Source of the DNA: Chinchilla lanigera
Taxonomy: Eukaryota > Chordata > Mammalia > Rodentia > Chinchillidae
Assembly (NCBI RefSeq): GCF_000276665.1
Contig: NW_004955484.1
Span: forward strand, 2,903,381 to 2,967,380
DNA length: 64,000 nt
Direction: 5' to 3'
This document shows, piece after piece, positions 45,057 through 55,745 of this stretch. The notes beneath the pieces were generated by a model. That model ran no database searches and was not told the origin of the DNA. It saw only the letters and a list, made by a program, of their open reading frames with translations. The position numbers and the translations under genes are program-made. Numbering within the stretch: position 1 is the stretch's first letter; each line of letters opens with the position of its first letter.

Positions 45057-45240
45057 TGTCGAGAAGCACTGACTACCCGCCAGAAGCTGATTGCACAGGA
45101 TTATAAAGTCAGTTACTCACTGGCCAAGTCCTGTAAGAGTGACCTGAAGAAATACCGGTGCAACGTGGAAAACCTTCCCCGGTCGCGGGAAGCCCGGCTG
45201 TCCTACCTGCTCATGTGCCTGGAGTCGGCGGTGCACCGAG
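45057..45240 (+). CDS. GLG1: GLG1 exon 7
   Basis: It encodes human residues 351-411 plus the first base of codon 412, from CREALTTRQK to LESAVHR. Cysteines 351, 376, 385 and 404 give the canonical spacing of a full GLG1 repeat (about 25, then 9, then 19 residues apart). The exon thus starts exactly at a repeat's first cysteine. The acceptor is ctcctcag, the donor gtgagg. The split Gly codon completes in exon 8 (G then GG). I recall no differences from the human protein here. Confidence 0.98.
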
Positions 45241-45379
45241 GTGAGGCCTTGTGGCTCTCCTTCACCTCACTCCTTTGTGGTTCACGCTCTGACGCTTTCT
45301 GTACCTTCAAATGTCAGTTTCCGCCTGTGCTTCCTCTGCTGAGTAGATTTAATTTGTAAGATGCATATTATGCAGCATC

Positions 45380-45500
45380 GTTAAGAGGTGAGGTAACACA
45401 GTTTAGCACATCAGCTTTGGGGCAGAGAGACTTGGCTTCGAAGTAGGACTCTAGCACTGAACTAACTGGCTGGGGGACCATTTTTTATGGTTTTGCTTAT
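45380..45500 (+). mobile_element. MIR fossil
   Basis: catcagctttggggcagaga, cttggcttcgaagtaggac and aactggctgggggacca follow the MIR core order. Confidence 0.7.
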
Positions 45501-45675
45501 TTGTTTTAGTCTCTCTTAAGTTTTCCTGGTTGGCATTTATAGCTTAAAGAAACTGAGACATAAAGTGATTATTTGAAGTGTAGTCTTTTCCACAGGCTTT
45601 AAGTGCGAGTAGGCCAATAGGGATTGTTCTTTTTGGCTTTCATTTTACCCCCATGTTCCTACTGATGATTTCTGG

Positions 45676-45919
45676 GCCAGGTGAGGTGTCGCATGCCTGT
45701 AATCCCAGCACTTGGGAGGCTGAGGCAGGAGGATCACTGAGCTTGAGGCCCGCCTGGGCTATATAGTGAGTTCAAGCCCAACCTGAACGGCACAGTGAGA
45801 CCCTGTCTCAAATAAAAGATTTCTTGGTGGGCTGAGGATGTAGCTCATTGTTTGAATGTGTGCTTAGCATGCATGAGGCACTGAATTTAATCCCCAGAAC
45901 AACCGCCCCCCCAAAAAAA
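45676..45919 (+). mobile_element. B1 followed by ID (composite or adjacent)
   Basis: B1 45676-45818 with both 29-bp units, then ID from 45828 (gggctgaggatgtagctcat ... taatccccagaac). Confidence 0.88.
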
Positions 45920-45969
45920 CTTCTAGTAGCAAAAATTTTCATTATTAGTTTAGTAAGAGTATAAAATCT

Positions 45970-46126
45970 GAGCCAGGTGTTGTGATCATCATGCCTGTGA
46001 TCCCAGCACTCGGGAGGCTGAGGCAAGAGGATTGCTGCGAGTTTGAGACCAGCCTGGGTTACAAAGTGAGCTTAAGACCAGCCTGAGCTGCATAGCAAAA
46101 CCCTGTCTCAAAAAGACAAAAAAAGT
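45970..46126 (+). mobile_element. B1 SINE, full length
   Basis: gagccaggtgttgtgatcat ... gtctcaaaaagacaaaaaa; target duplication agtataaaat on both sides. Confidence 0.93.
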
Positions 46127-46311
46127 ATAAAATTGTATAATGCAGAACCTTGGCAGGATAAACCTGAGTTTGGAGTTTAAGCCCACTTTGTGCTGCAAAG
46201 ACTTCTGCCAGGTGCTAAGCCTTTCAGCTGAAACATTAACATTCCAGACAGAAGTGGATGCTTTTATCCTTGTTCTCGCCTCCTAATAGTGTGACTTCCA
46301 CCCTACCTCAG

Positions 46312-46526
46312 GGCGACAGGTGAGCAGTGAGTGCCAAGGGGAGATGCTGGATTACCGGCGCATGCTGATGGAGGACTTCTCCTTGAGCCCCGAGATCATC
46401 CTGAGCTGTCGGGGGGAGATTGAACACCACTGTTCTGGCCTGCATCGGAAAGGGCGAACCCTGCACTGTCTGATGAAAGTCGTTCGAGGGGAGAAGGGGA
46501 ACCTCGGGATGAACTGCCAGCAGGCG
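46312..46526 (+). CDS. GLG1: GLG1 exon 8
   Basis: It completes Gly412 and encodes human residues 413-483, from RQVSSECQGEML to MNCQQA. Cysteines 419, 444, 452, 464 and 480 cover one full repeat and the start of the next. The acceptor is acctcag; the donor is GCG followed by gtaagg. From memory it is identical to human across the repeat core. A B1 element begins about 38 nt after the donor. Confidence 0.98.
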
Positions 46527-46564
46527 GTAAGGAAAATGTTCTGCTACTACCTTGACTGTCACTT

Positions 46565-46694
46565 TTTTTGAGACAGGGTCTCACTGTGTAGCTCAAGCTG
46601 GTCTTGAGCTCACTGTGTAGCCCTGGCTGGCTTTGAACTCTGTCCTGCCTCAGGCCATAGAGCTGGGATTATAGGTGTGTGCCACCACATCCCC
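46565..46694 (-). mobile_element. B1 SINE next to exon 8 donor
   Basis: tttgagacagggtctcactg ... gtgtgccaccacatccccc; flanked by near-identical gactgtcac and gactgtcat. Confidence 0.9.
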
Positions 46695-47159
46695 CTCGAC
46701 TGTCATTTTACCAGCTAAGAGGCTTCCTCCTGAAACTATTCCAGCCTCCCTTCTCTGAATTGTTGAAGATTAGGTACTAAGGAGCAGGTAGGATATTGTT
46801 TCTTTGAGCATACATTAGTAAAATGTGGAATTTGCTGCAGATCAAAAGTTTGCACTCGTAATCAATAAAAAGAGCTGCATAATTAGGTGGAGAAAAATTC
46901 ATTGTTTACTGGAGTTTTAAGAAGGGATAACTTACCAAATTGACATTATGAACCTGAGAATTAAGGCTAACCAGGTTCTAATAAATCAGGAAAAGTCCTT
47001 CACCAGATGAGAATTGTCTGTTTTAATTGGTTTCACTGAGCTGAGGCTGAAGAGAGTTTACATAGATTCAAATTTTCCAGAAGTTCTTTTAGTGCTGATG
47101 TGCAGCGTGACCTGAAGGATAAAGAAGCACGTCATTTTCTCTTTTTGGTTGGTTTGTCT

Positions 47160-47255
47160 TTTGTTTCTTGAGACAGGGTCTTGCTATATATACTCACTGT
47201 CCCCTAAACTCACTATGCAGCCCTAGCTGGCCTCGAACTCACGGTGGTCCTGACA
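47160..47255 (-). mobile_element. B1 SINE, 3' part
   Basis: ttcttgagacagggtcttg ... ctggcctcgaactcacgg; the rest is absent. Confidence 0.82.
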
Positions 47256-48115
47256 AGAGTAGACTGTAGTGTACATAATGTTACACGTGCACACGTGCAC
47301 ACCACCGTGGTGGGGACAGTGGAGAGATGTGGCCTCTCCTAAAACTCCCAGCCCAGCTGAAAGGAAGCCTTCCAGACCTGCTGTGGTTCGAATTTGTCAC
47401 AGTGTCACTTCTCGCGAGCAGCCCTGGCTGCAGAACACACTAGGAAATTTCCGTGCCGGCAAATGTGCCTGGGCTCCGGACCAAGACCGAGTCAGTAGCC
47501 AGCGTGTGCTGTGCTTGCCTCTTCTCCTTGACTCAGCCCAGGAATACTGTGGGAGGGAGGTCAGGAATAAACCTGTCTTTTTACTCAGCCTACACCTGTA
47601 GTAAAATGTACAGAAAGAAGAAAATAGACCAGTTTGACTTTATTTTGAGGCATCTCGTTCACTCCCAAGGCTTTTTAAAATTTAGCTTTTTGAAAGAACA
47701 AGTGACTCAACCTGAAAGATAAATAGATAGCGCCCACATCACCCTTTGTGCCCAGAAGGAAGTGCTTTCCAGACCTCGAGGACAGCCGCGAATAGTGAAC
47801 TGTGCGGCTCTGTCTGCACCGAGATGACCCGGTAGGAAATGAACGCCTCCTTATGAGCCGTTGCTTTAGCTTTCACGCCAAAACAAGGCGTTTCTCCAAA
47901 GGGAGAAATGTGTCCTTAGTTATTGTGTTCTGTATTATTAACCCTTGATCAAATGGAGGAATGTTTTGAAATAATTTATTTTGAGTAGGTTTCTTTCTTA
48001 TTTTCAAAGTTTTCTTCTTCGATAAAAGTAGACTTCAGTACCTGTCTGTGATTTACCTTTAATTTTCTCTGTTCTCTGCTGAATTGATTTATTGATCCGC
48101 TTTGTTCTTTTATTT

Positions 48116-48262
48116 GTTTTTGTTTTTTGTCTTTTTGACACAGGGTCTTGCTACGCAGTTCAGGCTTGCCTTGAACTCATTTTGTAACCCAGGCTGGCAG
48201 TGATTCTCCTGCCTCAGCCTCCCATGTGCCGGGATTACAGGCGTGCACTATCACACCTTTAA
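48116..48262 (-). mobile_element. B1 SINE, small internal deletion
   Basis: gtctttttgacacagggtc ... gtgccgggattacaggcgtg. Confidence 0.9.
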
Positions 48263-48936
48263 TCTAGTGATCTGCTTTGGTTTAGCGATCTCTCATCAAA
48301 TAGTAAACTGGAAAACATAAGGATAATTATCTTCTGCGCACATACTTTTCCAATCACAATCATGAACTAATAAGTTCTCTTCAGTTATGACCAAATGAAT
48401 TCAGCCCAATCATTCCCTGGCCTAATCATTTCTCCAAAGCTTTCTCCAGAGCTTGCTGAGTGTATGAGGGGCTAAAATAGATGCACAGTCTTCTGGCAGT
48501 TCACCTTCTTTGTGTGCATTTCCCACACTCTTGCCACCGCACCCCAGAGTGGCAGTGATCCCTGGAGCCCTTATTCTACTCGGCTGTATTTTCTTCTGTT
48601 ACTACTAGCTGCAGTCCAGAGCAGTCAGCGTGAGTTCTCAGCACTGGCCCGTCAGCCAGGGAGACGCAACTGACACAGTCCTTGCACAGACCCCAAGACT
48701 CTTGTTTTGCCCTTCGCTGTCCTCAGAAAAGATGTAGCTATTTTGATATTTGTCGCCTAGTGTCATAGGTCACATTGACACTTACAAAATAGTCTTCCTA
48801 CCAACTAACCACAGCATTTTGTAGTTTCTTCAGTTTGCCAAGAATCAGTACAGGGAACTTCCATCCCATAATACTAGAAATCTTAACTTCCTCTTTTGAT
48901 TATTGGCTTCTTTTGGAAATCATCATAAAATTGGGA

Positions 48937-49111
48937 GGCCCAGTGTGGTGGCACATGCTTTGTAATCCCAGCACTGAGGAGGCTGAGGCAGGAGGATCGT
49001 TGCAAGTTCAAGATCAGCCTGGGCTACAAAGTGAGCTCAAGGCTAGCCTGAACTGTATAGCGAGACCCTGTCTAAAAAAGACCAAAAAAAAAAAAAAAGA
49101 AAAAAAAAGAA
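48937..49111 (+). mobile_element. B1 SINE, full length
   Basis: gcccagtgtggtggcacatg ... gtctaaaaaagaccaaaaa. Confidence 0.93.
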
Positions 49112-49424
49112 TGGGGTCGGTGCTTGCGTTCCTTCACATGAGCCCTGTGGGAACGGCAGGTCAGATGCTGCAGATCAGAGAAGGCTCCCCGAGGATAAGC
49201 CAGTGATACAAAAAGGACCCCAGTTCTTTAGCGTGGCAAAAAAGAGCTCAAATCAGTGAGTATTATAGCTTTCAAGTTTTCTTTCTCACATTTCAGATTC
49301 CCACCCCAAAACACCATCTGCCACCCATCTGTAGTAATAATGATCTTTTGTCCATAAGATGCTTTGCCATTTGCCCAGTCTTTCTTATGTAGTATTGTTT
49401 CTTGTAATCTGTACTTTAGGAACT

Positions 49425-49550
49425 GAAATTTAGAGAGGTCAGTCAACTTGTCTGTGTTCCTAAAGCTAATACCAGGCAGAGGTGAACCATTAATAGAACT
49501 TGGACTTTCTGACCTTTAATTTAGAACTTTCCCTCTGTGCCTCAGATACC
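49425..49550 (-). mobile_element. MIR fossil
   Basis: gaactgaaatttagagaggt, cctaaagctaataccaggca and cttggactttctgacc, in reverse MIR order. Confidence 0.7.
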
Positions 49551-49623
49551 AAATGGCTTCTCAAAGACAAGAGACTCCAAGGCACCTTTTCTCCTGCATT
49601 TTTTTCCTGTTTGTGGTTTTGTT

Positions 49624-49738
49624 TTTTTGAATCAGGGTCTCACTATTTAACCTAGGCTGGCCTTGAACTTGTAGCAGTCCTCTTGCCTCAACCTCCCAAT
49701 TGCTGGGATTCCAGGTGTATGCCACTTCGCCTATTCAC
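49624..49738 (-). mobile_element. B1 SINE
   Basis: ttttgaatcagggtctcact ... gtgtatgccacttcgcct. Confidence 0.85.
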
Positions 49739-49818
49739 CTGCCTCTTTTTTTTTTTTAATTTCATGGCAGAGGATGGACTAAGGAAAAGTACATGATAAA
49801 GACTGTATCTTTATCATA

Positions 49819-49939
49819 ATCCCAGCACTGAGAAGTGCTGTAATCCCAGCACTGAGAAGGCTGAGGCAGGAGAGTCCCCATGAGTTCAAGGCCAGCATGG
49901 GCTACATAGTGAGAATCCTGTCTTTAAAAAAAAACTACT
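49819..49939 (+). mobile_element. B1 SINE, rearranged 5' end
   Basis: The segment taatcccagcactgagaag is present twice, 24 nt apart, then the B1 continues to ctacatagtgagaatcctg. An inverted repeat atgataaaga / tctttatcat lies just 5'. Confidence 0.8.
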
Positions 49940-49956
49940 GCATCCTCAACTAAATG

Positions 49957-50125
49957 GATGGTGCATGCCTGTAATCCTACTACTTGGGAGGTTGAAGCAG
50001 GAATATTGCAAGTTTAAGCCACACCTGGGCAATTTAATGAGACCTGGTTTGAAAAGAATAAAAAGGGCTGGGAGTTACTTCAGTGGCGGAGCACCTGTAG
50101 GTTTGATCCTAGGTACCACAAAAGA
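49957..50125 (+). mobile_element. B1-dID composite
   Basis: B1 part (ggtgcatgcctgtaatccta ... gggcaatttaatgagacc), A-rich linker, ID part (gggctgggagttacttcagt ... tgatcctaggtacc). Confidence 0.88.
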
Positions 50126-50243
50126 TAAGTGTATGTACCCTTAATTTTAGTTTCATAATATTAGGCAAACATTTTTCTGTATAGTTACAATGCACAAGCT
50201 GTGACTTACCTCTTGGCTGTATAAAAATAGGCAAGTACAAGTA

Positions 50244-50603
50244 CAGTGGGCCCTCGATACGATCGGTGTGACATCTGAACAACTTGGGTTATGAGACCTG
50301 CATTTTAGTTTGAACTTAGGATAAAAGCCTTGCGTTGCGACCCCAATGTCAGCCTCTTGTGCTTCCACCTGGTCTCAGATACAGACGTAACCCCTCACGA
50401 GCTCTGGAAGGAACAGTACAACATCCGTTTCTGTATGGGGCTCATTGAGAAATCCTGGGCCGCTGTCTCCCTAAGGACACAGGTCTGCCTGTGTGCAGGA
50501 GGGAGACTTGGAAGGCCATGTGGAGGAGCCCAAGCCTTTGCCTGACGACTTGAGTTACAACCAGCCTTGGTACAAATTCAGTTCGTAAGTCAAGAGTCCG
50601 CTG
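50244..50603. mobile_element. TcMar/Tigger-like DNA transposon, 360 bp
   Basis: Imperfect terminal inverted repeats CAGTGGGCCCTCGA and, inverted, CAGCGGACTCTTGA. A TA dinucleotide lies directly outside each end. No transposase frame is recognisable. Confidence 0.7.
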
Positions 50604-50695
50604 TATTCCTGTTTCCAAGCTGTTTCTGCAAGTTCAGAGAAATCTTGTACATCTGCTTCTAGTAAAGCAGAATACACTTTTGTTTTTATTTTTTT

Positions 50696-50880
50696 GCAGT
50701 ACTGGAGGTTAAACACAGAGGTGCTCTATCACTGAACTATATTCCTGCCCCATTCATTTTTTAAAAGTTTTGAGACGGTCTCAATAAATTGTCCAGGCTG
50801 ATCTTGAACTGGCAATCTTCTTGTCAGTTCAGCTTCCTGAGCAGCTGGTTTTGCGCATGTGCACCACCACTCCACGCTGA
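50696..50880 (-). mobile_element. B1-dID composite, old
   Basis: ID part (gtactggaggttaaacacag ... gaactatattcctgcccc) then B1 part 50768-50880. Confidence 0.75.
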
Positions 50881-50979
50881 GTACATTTCTTTTAATACCA
50901 GTGTCATCGCAGAGAAATTAATCATTTCTAGGACCAAATCAGGTCTCTGACAAGAGCTGTGTAGTTTCTTGTTTTCAGT

Positions 50980-51038
50980 GCTCAGGATCAAAGCCAGGGC
51001 CTCACTCATGCAGGCCACTGAGCAGGATCCCTGACCCA
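50980..51038 (-). mobile_element. ID-like fragment
   Basis: gctcaggatcaaagccaggg ... cactgagcaggatccctg. Confidence 0.6.
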
Positions 51039-51397
51039 AGGAATGCACTTTTCCTCCAGTGCATTCTGGCTTTCCCCTGAGCGCCAGGTTTCGTAATCTG
51101 ATTAACGAGTGTACAGAGAAGAGGAAGGAGAGCGGCCGCACAGTTACCTTGTGAGGATCCGTCGTTTCTCAGCTGCGCAGGCCCGGCTCGGGACTGTAGA
51201 TGAGCCGTCTCCACGGTGACTTACTCGAAACATCAGCTAGGTGGAGAAGCCAGTGGGAACGAACTTGGCAGGAGTTGCTGGGTTTGGCAGTGATCACTGT
51301 GTGCCCTGTTAGACGACACTGCGATGTGCCAGACTGAGAACCCGATGACACTGCTTTTCTGATGTCTGACTTTGTTCTTAATTTTTTTAAAATCCAG

Positions 51398-51519
51398 CTT
51401 CAAACGCTGATTCAGGAGACGGACCCAGGTGCAGATTACCGCATTGACCGTGCGTTGAATGAAGCTTGTGAGTCTGTAATACAGACAGCCTGCAAACACA
51501 TCCGATCCGGAGACCCAAT
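51398..51519 (+). CDS. GLG1: GLG1 exon 9
   Basis: It encodes human residues 484-523 plus two bases of the Met524 codon, from LQTLIQETDPGADYR to HIRSGDP. Cysteines 507 and 515 form the C-x7-C pair of a repeat. The donor is AAT followed by gtaggt; the alternative reading one base later would put a TAG in frame. The next exon begins with G, which rebuilds ATG (Met524). The acceptor is aaatccag. Confidence 0.97.
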
Positions 51520-52510
51520 GTAGGTTATCTTCCTTGTGGTATTCGTCCGTGCTGTGTTGTACTTGGCTGCATGGGAGAGTTCCCCAAAGTGGGTTTTGGG
51601 TGGCTTATGTATAACATCGTGAGTGGGATTTTTTTGAGCCGTAAGTTCTACCAGCTTTTGCTAAAACTAGTATTGGAATTCAGACTTCAGATCCGTCTCT
51701 GTCTCCTCCCTGTGGCAGAGACACCTAGGCCCAGCAATGTGGTAATGTTTGTTGACAGTGACTGAGCACATGTGGGCCTGTTCCTAAGGTCAGCGAATAA
51801 CTTCCTCTAACGTAGATGGAACAGGAGGGGAAGTACTGAGGATACATGCACCCGGGCACTGTATACTTTTCATCCTACTAGTATATTAACACATCGTATA
51901 TATTGGTGACACTATAATCACTAGAAAGTAATTCACTGTCATTGAAAAAGAAAACAAACTGGTAGCTGGTGGGTGTGGTTATGGATAAAACAGAGACTGG
52001 ACTTGCGTCCACCACGTAGGAAAGCTGAAAAAGGCTATGATAAGCATTTGGTTCTCTTGCATTAGTTTTATTCCACATGATGTAAAAACAGTTCTCAAAA
52101 CCAGCTTACAAGAAAGAATAGGTTTCCCGTTCTATAAAAATCCTCATAGCCTGCAGCTGGCGGAACCCAGCGGTAAGGGAATGTGGCCCAGGTTGGCATC
52201 GTCCTGCTGTGTGAGAGTCCCGCTGCCCCGCTGATTAGAGCGGTGTTCTTCCTTGAAATCTTTCTGCGTGTGGAGGAAAGAACACGCTGGAGACTTAGCA
52301 TTTCACCAGTGTAAAAGTAACTGCATTGACCAAAAGGTGTGGGGGAAAGAGAAGAAGGGAACTGCTGCAGATTTTTAACAGATTGAAGATACTTTTCAAG
52401 TAAATGCAATGTGTGGACCTTTGCTAGATCTAGATTTGAACAAACATATAAAAAGACATGAGGTAATTGGGAAATTTAAAAAATGAACAGGTTATTGCAT
52501 GATAGTAAGG

Positions 52511-52648
52511 ATTTTTTTTTTTTTTTTTTGGTCTTTTGAAGACAGGGTCTTACTATGCAGTCCAGGTTGGCCTTAAACTAAGCAGCAGTCTTCCTGCCTC
52601 AGCCTCCCACATGCTGGGATGACAGACATGTGCCACCACACCTGGCTG
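52511..52648 (-). mobile_element. B1 SINE
   Basis: Poly-T, gaagacagggtcttactatg ... gtgccaccacacctggctg; flanked by taaggattttt. Confidence 0.92.
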
Positions 52649-53088
52649 TTAAGGATTTTTAAATCTCTTGGTAGTGTAGCAACAGTACTATGTTATATTT
52701 CAGAGAAACCTGCTCATATATTTACTAAAGAAATGATATTGGGTCTGAGATTTACTTCTAGTCTCAAACCTTGGCCAAGAGTCTTAGAGGTAAAACAACT
52801 TCGGCCCACAGGCTGATAAAGCTATGGGCAGGGAGGTACCCAGTATATCATTCTCACTTTCGTGGGTATGGAAATTTTTTGTGCTAAAGTGTTAAAAATA
52901 AAGCAGCTGTGCACAGACTTCGTGTGCTGAGTGGCTCCTAAGTTGATAGAAGACATAATCACTGTCAAGTTCAGTTAATTTAAGTGATTCTCAGAAAATA
53001 AATCTGAGTACCCTAAAGCGCTTTTTCTACCAATCACAGGAGATACTATATTAAAGTGAGAATTCTGAATTTATCAACAGAACACCTG

Positions 53089-53145
53089 TGTCTCCCTCCC
53101 TGTCTCTCTTTCTCCCTCCCTCTCCCTCCCTGTCCCTCTCTGTAT
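53089..53145 (+). repeat. CT-rich microsatellite upstream of exon 10
   Basis: About 57 nt of almost pure pyrimidine (ccctccctgtctctc pattern), ending about 24 nt before the acceptor of exon 10. It may act as an extended polypyrimidine tract. Confidence 0.9.
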
Positions 53146-53168
53146 AATTCCACCTGTCTTGTGGCTAG

Positions 53169-53270
53169 GATCCTCTCGTGCCTGATGGAACACCTGTACA
53201 CGGAGAAGATGGTAGAAGACTGTGAGCATCGTCTCCTAGAGCTGCAGTATTTCATCTCCCGAGACTGGAA
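53169..53270 (+). CDS. GLG1: GLG1 exon 10
   Basis: It completes Met524 with its first base and encodes human residues 525-557 plus two bases of Lys558, from ILSCLMEHLY to FISRDW. Cysteines 528 (in CL context) and 542 end one repeat and begin the next. The acceptor is gtggctag, the donor gtgagt. At 102 nt with matching phases at both ends, skipping would keep frame. Confidence 0.97.
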
Positions 53271-53334
53271 GTGAGTATTCACTACTGTCCTCCCGTAGTC
53301 AGTGTCTCGTCTGTGAGGGGCGGAGGGTGTCTTT

Positions 53335-53405
53335 TGGTGGTAGGGACTGAACCCAGGGCCTCGCGCTTGCGAAGCATCAGCCCTGCCACTGAGCTCCATC
53401 CTACC
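53335..53405 (-). mobile_element. ID-like SINE
   Basis: ggtagggactgaacccaggg ... cactgagctccatccta, 65 nt after the exon 10 donor. Confidence 0.85.
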
Positions 53406-53606
53406 CAGACCTCTATATTTTGTAACAGTGAGTAGGGAATTATTTTCAAGTTCTGGGATAGCTAACACATGCCTCCTGAGCCCTATCTTACTGCTTCCAG
53501 AGCAGGGAGAGCAGTCTCTCAAAGCAGATGCAACCCCATACAGGTCTACTCCAAGCATCCCTGTTCCTCACTACTTGGGAAGTCAGGGTCAAAATGTTTG
53601 TGATGC

Positions 53607-53747
53607 TTGCACACACCTATAATCCCAGCACGTCGGAGACTGAGGCAGGAGGACCACGGTGAGTTGGAGGCCATCCTGGGCTACAGAGTGAGTTCAAGGC
53701 CAGCCTGAACTGCACAGTGAGACCCTGTCTCAAAAAGACAAAAAAAA
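53607..53747 (+). mobile_element. B1 SINE
   Basis: cttgcacacacctataatcc ... gtctcaaaaagacaaaaaa; flanks gtttgtgatgc and gtttctgatgc. Confidence 0.92.
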
Positions 53748-53999
53748 CGTTTCTGATGCCACAGACATCTATCTAGAAAGAACGTGGCACCTGTGGGACC
53801 AACAGAGACATCTTCAGATACGACTCTAAGAAGATAATAGTGCATACATCTATTGATTTGCACTGGGAATAGGAATTAGCTTTTATTTCTTTAACTATTT
53901 AAGGTTATTGAATTTATTCTATCTTGAGAGGTTCTTGTCAATAGATGCAGCTTGATTCTCAAATTCCCTTTTCTCTTCCTGTTAGCAAGAAAAGGGAGA

Positions 54000-54163
54000 G
54001 TGGGTGTGAGGCTCCACTGTAATTCTAGCTTCTCGCAAAGCTGAGGCAGAAGGATTGAAAGTTTGAGGCCAACCTGGGCAACCTAGCAATGCCCAGGATA
54101 AAATTTTAAAAGGGCTGGAGTTGTAGCTCAGTGCTCTCTGGGCTCAGTCTCATGTACTGAAGA
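54000..54163 (+). mobile_element. B1-dID composite
   Basis: B1 part (gtgggtgtgaggctccactg ... gggcaacctagcaatgcc) then ID part from 54112. Confidence 0.8.
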
Positions 54164-54230
54164 GAAAAAGAAAAGGAAGAGAGATAAAGGGAGAAAGGAA
54201 AGAAGGAGAAGGGAGGAGGGAAGGCAGGTG
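54158..54230 (+). repeat. GA-rich tract
   Basis: Purine-only gaaa, gaga and aagg units; probably a grown SINE tail. Confidence 0.85.
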
Positions 54231-54629
54231 GGGGTGAACTGGGCAGGTCTCCACTGCAGTCAGAGCCTCTGGTTTATCGTCTGCCTTCCCCTCTGCCTGT
54301 GTCTTGTTTCCCTGCTACCTCTAGAGCCATCAGTGCTGCGTCGGACTGCTTAAACCACCGTACTGTGGTCATTAACCTTTGCTGATGATGTAGCCCTCTT
54401 TGCCTGCCTGTTTCAGTAGGACAGGATTACCCAGACATTTGACATGTTTTTAGCATTTTCCCTGCAGGTTAGCCCTGGAAAGGACCATAGGACGCTGGGC
54501 AGTGTCTGCCTGTGCCTGCTCCACCTGTGCAAACTGAAATAGCAGAGCTCCCGGAGTGTGCTGCCTCAGTACAAACTGCGCAGTCTTCTCTTGCTCCTTC
54601 CACCGTGAACAGAAAGTGCTTCATGTGCG

Positions 54630-54798
54630 GGTCAAGGTGGCATATGCCTAGATATTCCCAGCAGCAGGGGGCTGAGTCAGGAGAATCATAAGATCGAGGC
54701 CTGTCTGGGGAACTTAGCAAGACCGTGTCTCAAGAAATAAAAAAGGGCAGGGGATGTACATGCAACCTGGGTTTCATCCCCAGTACCACCAAAAAAAA
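54630..54798 (+). mobile_element. B1-dID composite, old
   Basis: B1 part (ggtcaaggtggcatatgcc ... ggggaacttagcaagaccg) then a shortened ID part ending catccccagtacc. Confidence 0.8.
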
Positions 54799-55170
54799 TG
54801 ACAAATCCTCCACGGTTTTAGTCTACTTATTAAATATCCTCTTTCTTCCCACTAAATAACTGTCTGCAGCAGTTGATAATATCATGTGGGCAGAATTAAG
54901 CATCCCAAAGTCTAATCTGGAGAAAAGCAGGCTCATCACCATCCACTGTCCGCAGATTCAAAATTAAATGTCCCATTTTATAACTTGATAAACTTAGTCA
55001 GGGAAACTAAAAACTCACTGCCTGACCTTACATGAGATAGGCAGGGGAGTGGCTTTACTAGAGAAAAACTTGAGTAGAAGACTCCATTTATCTTCCTGTC
55101 TCCTGAGTTTGTTGAGTTTAGTACATTGGATAGACTTGAACTACATTCATACTTAGCAAAAAGTGCTTAG

Positions 55171-55407
55171 TCGGCAGGTGTGGTGCATACCTGTAATCCC
55201 AGATCTCGGAAAGTTGAGGCAGGAGGATTCCCACAAGGTTAAGGCCAGCCTGGGCTACATAGTGAGTTCAAGCCCAGCCTTAAATATATAGCAAGACTGC
55301 TTTTTAAAAGGCAAAACAGCCGGGGATATAGCTCAGTGGCATAAGCCCCTGCCTGGCAATCGCAAGGTCCTGAGTTTGATTTCCAGTACCAAAAAAAAAA
55401 AAACCCA
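55171..55407 (+). mobile_element. B1 followed by ID
   Basis: B1 55171-55318 with both 29-bp units, then a well-kept ID from 55319 (ccggggatatagctcagtgg ... gatttccagtacc). The ID is probably a separate, younger insertion. Confidence 0.88.
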
Positions 55408-55745
55408 AATAGTTAGTAAAAAAAAGTGGTGAACCCTAGTCTTCTCTTTTAGCCCAGCCATGTGAATACTACTTTAATATAGTTAGGTAAGTTAGGTAAT
55501 TTATGTAGCCAAGATAACGTGAAGGTAGAATGTAAGTCTTTTGTGTGAAAGTTAACAGACTTCTACAGACTGACCCGTGTGTGTCCATTAAGAACAACAT
55601 TCAGGAGCATACTTCTGTGCCTCTGCCGTCTCCACTCTGCTGTGGGTGATGATCGGCGAGTTACATAAGCCAGCAGCTGTGAAAGCCCTTAGCACCTGTG
55701 AGAAGGAAAAGCATAGGAAGTAGCAGCTCTCTTTCCACCTTGCAG

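Larger units (their letters stand above)
45241..46311 (+). other. GLG1: GLG1 intron 7
   Basis: Starts gtgagg and ends ccctacctcag. It carries a MIR fossil near 45380, a B1-dID type pair and a further B1. The segment 45241-45379 and the 46127-46311 approach to the acceptor show nothing further. Confidence 0.9.
46527..51397 (+). other. GLG1: GLG1 intron 8
   Basis: Starts gtaagg and ends aaatccag. It carries B1, ID and B1-dID copies, a MIR fossil (49425-49550) and a 360-bp TA-flanked DNA transposon (50244-50603). Stretches 46695-47159, 47256-48115, 48263-48936, 49112-49424 and 51039-51397 hold nothing I recognise. Confidence 0.9.
51520..53168 (+). other. GLG1: GLG1 intron 9
   Basis: Starts gtaggt and ends cttgtggctag. 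It holds one B1 (52511-52648) and a long CT-rich microsatellite (53089-53145) next to the acceptor. The segments 51520-52510 and 52649-53088 show no repeat or gene I can name. Confidence 0.9.
53271..55745 (+). other. GLG1: GLG1 intron 10
   Basis: Starts gtgagt and ends tccaccttgcag. It holds several B1 and B1-dID composites and a purine-rich tract at 54158-54230. Stretches 53748-53999, 54231-54629, 54799-55170 and 55408-55745 hold nothing recognisable. Confidence 0.9.

Noticed and set aside
47283..47300. Palindromic cacgtgcacacgtgca as a regulatory array
   Set aside because: Low-complexity CA/GT-like sequence; too little to support a site.
51519..51522. Donor one base later, after ATG, for exon 9
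   Set aside because: The junction ATG|tagg lacks GT, and the next exon's leading G would break frame; AAT|gtaggt fits both.
53046..53558. 170-codon open frame on the minus strand
   Set aside because: It is antisense to exon 10 and the CT microsatellite; the constraint belongs to the + strand exon.
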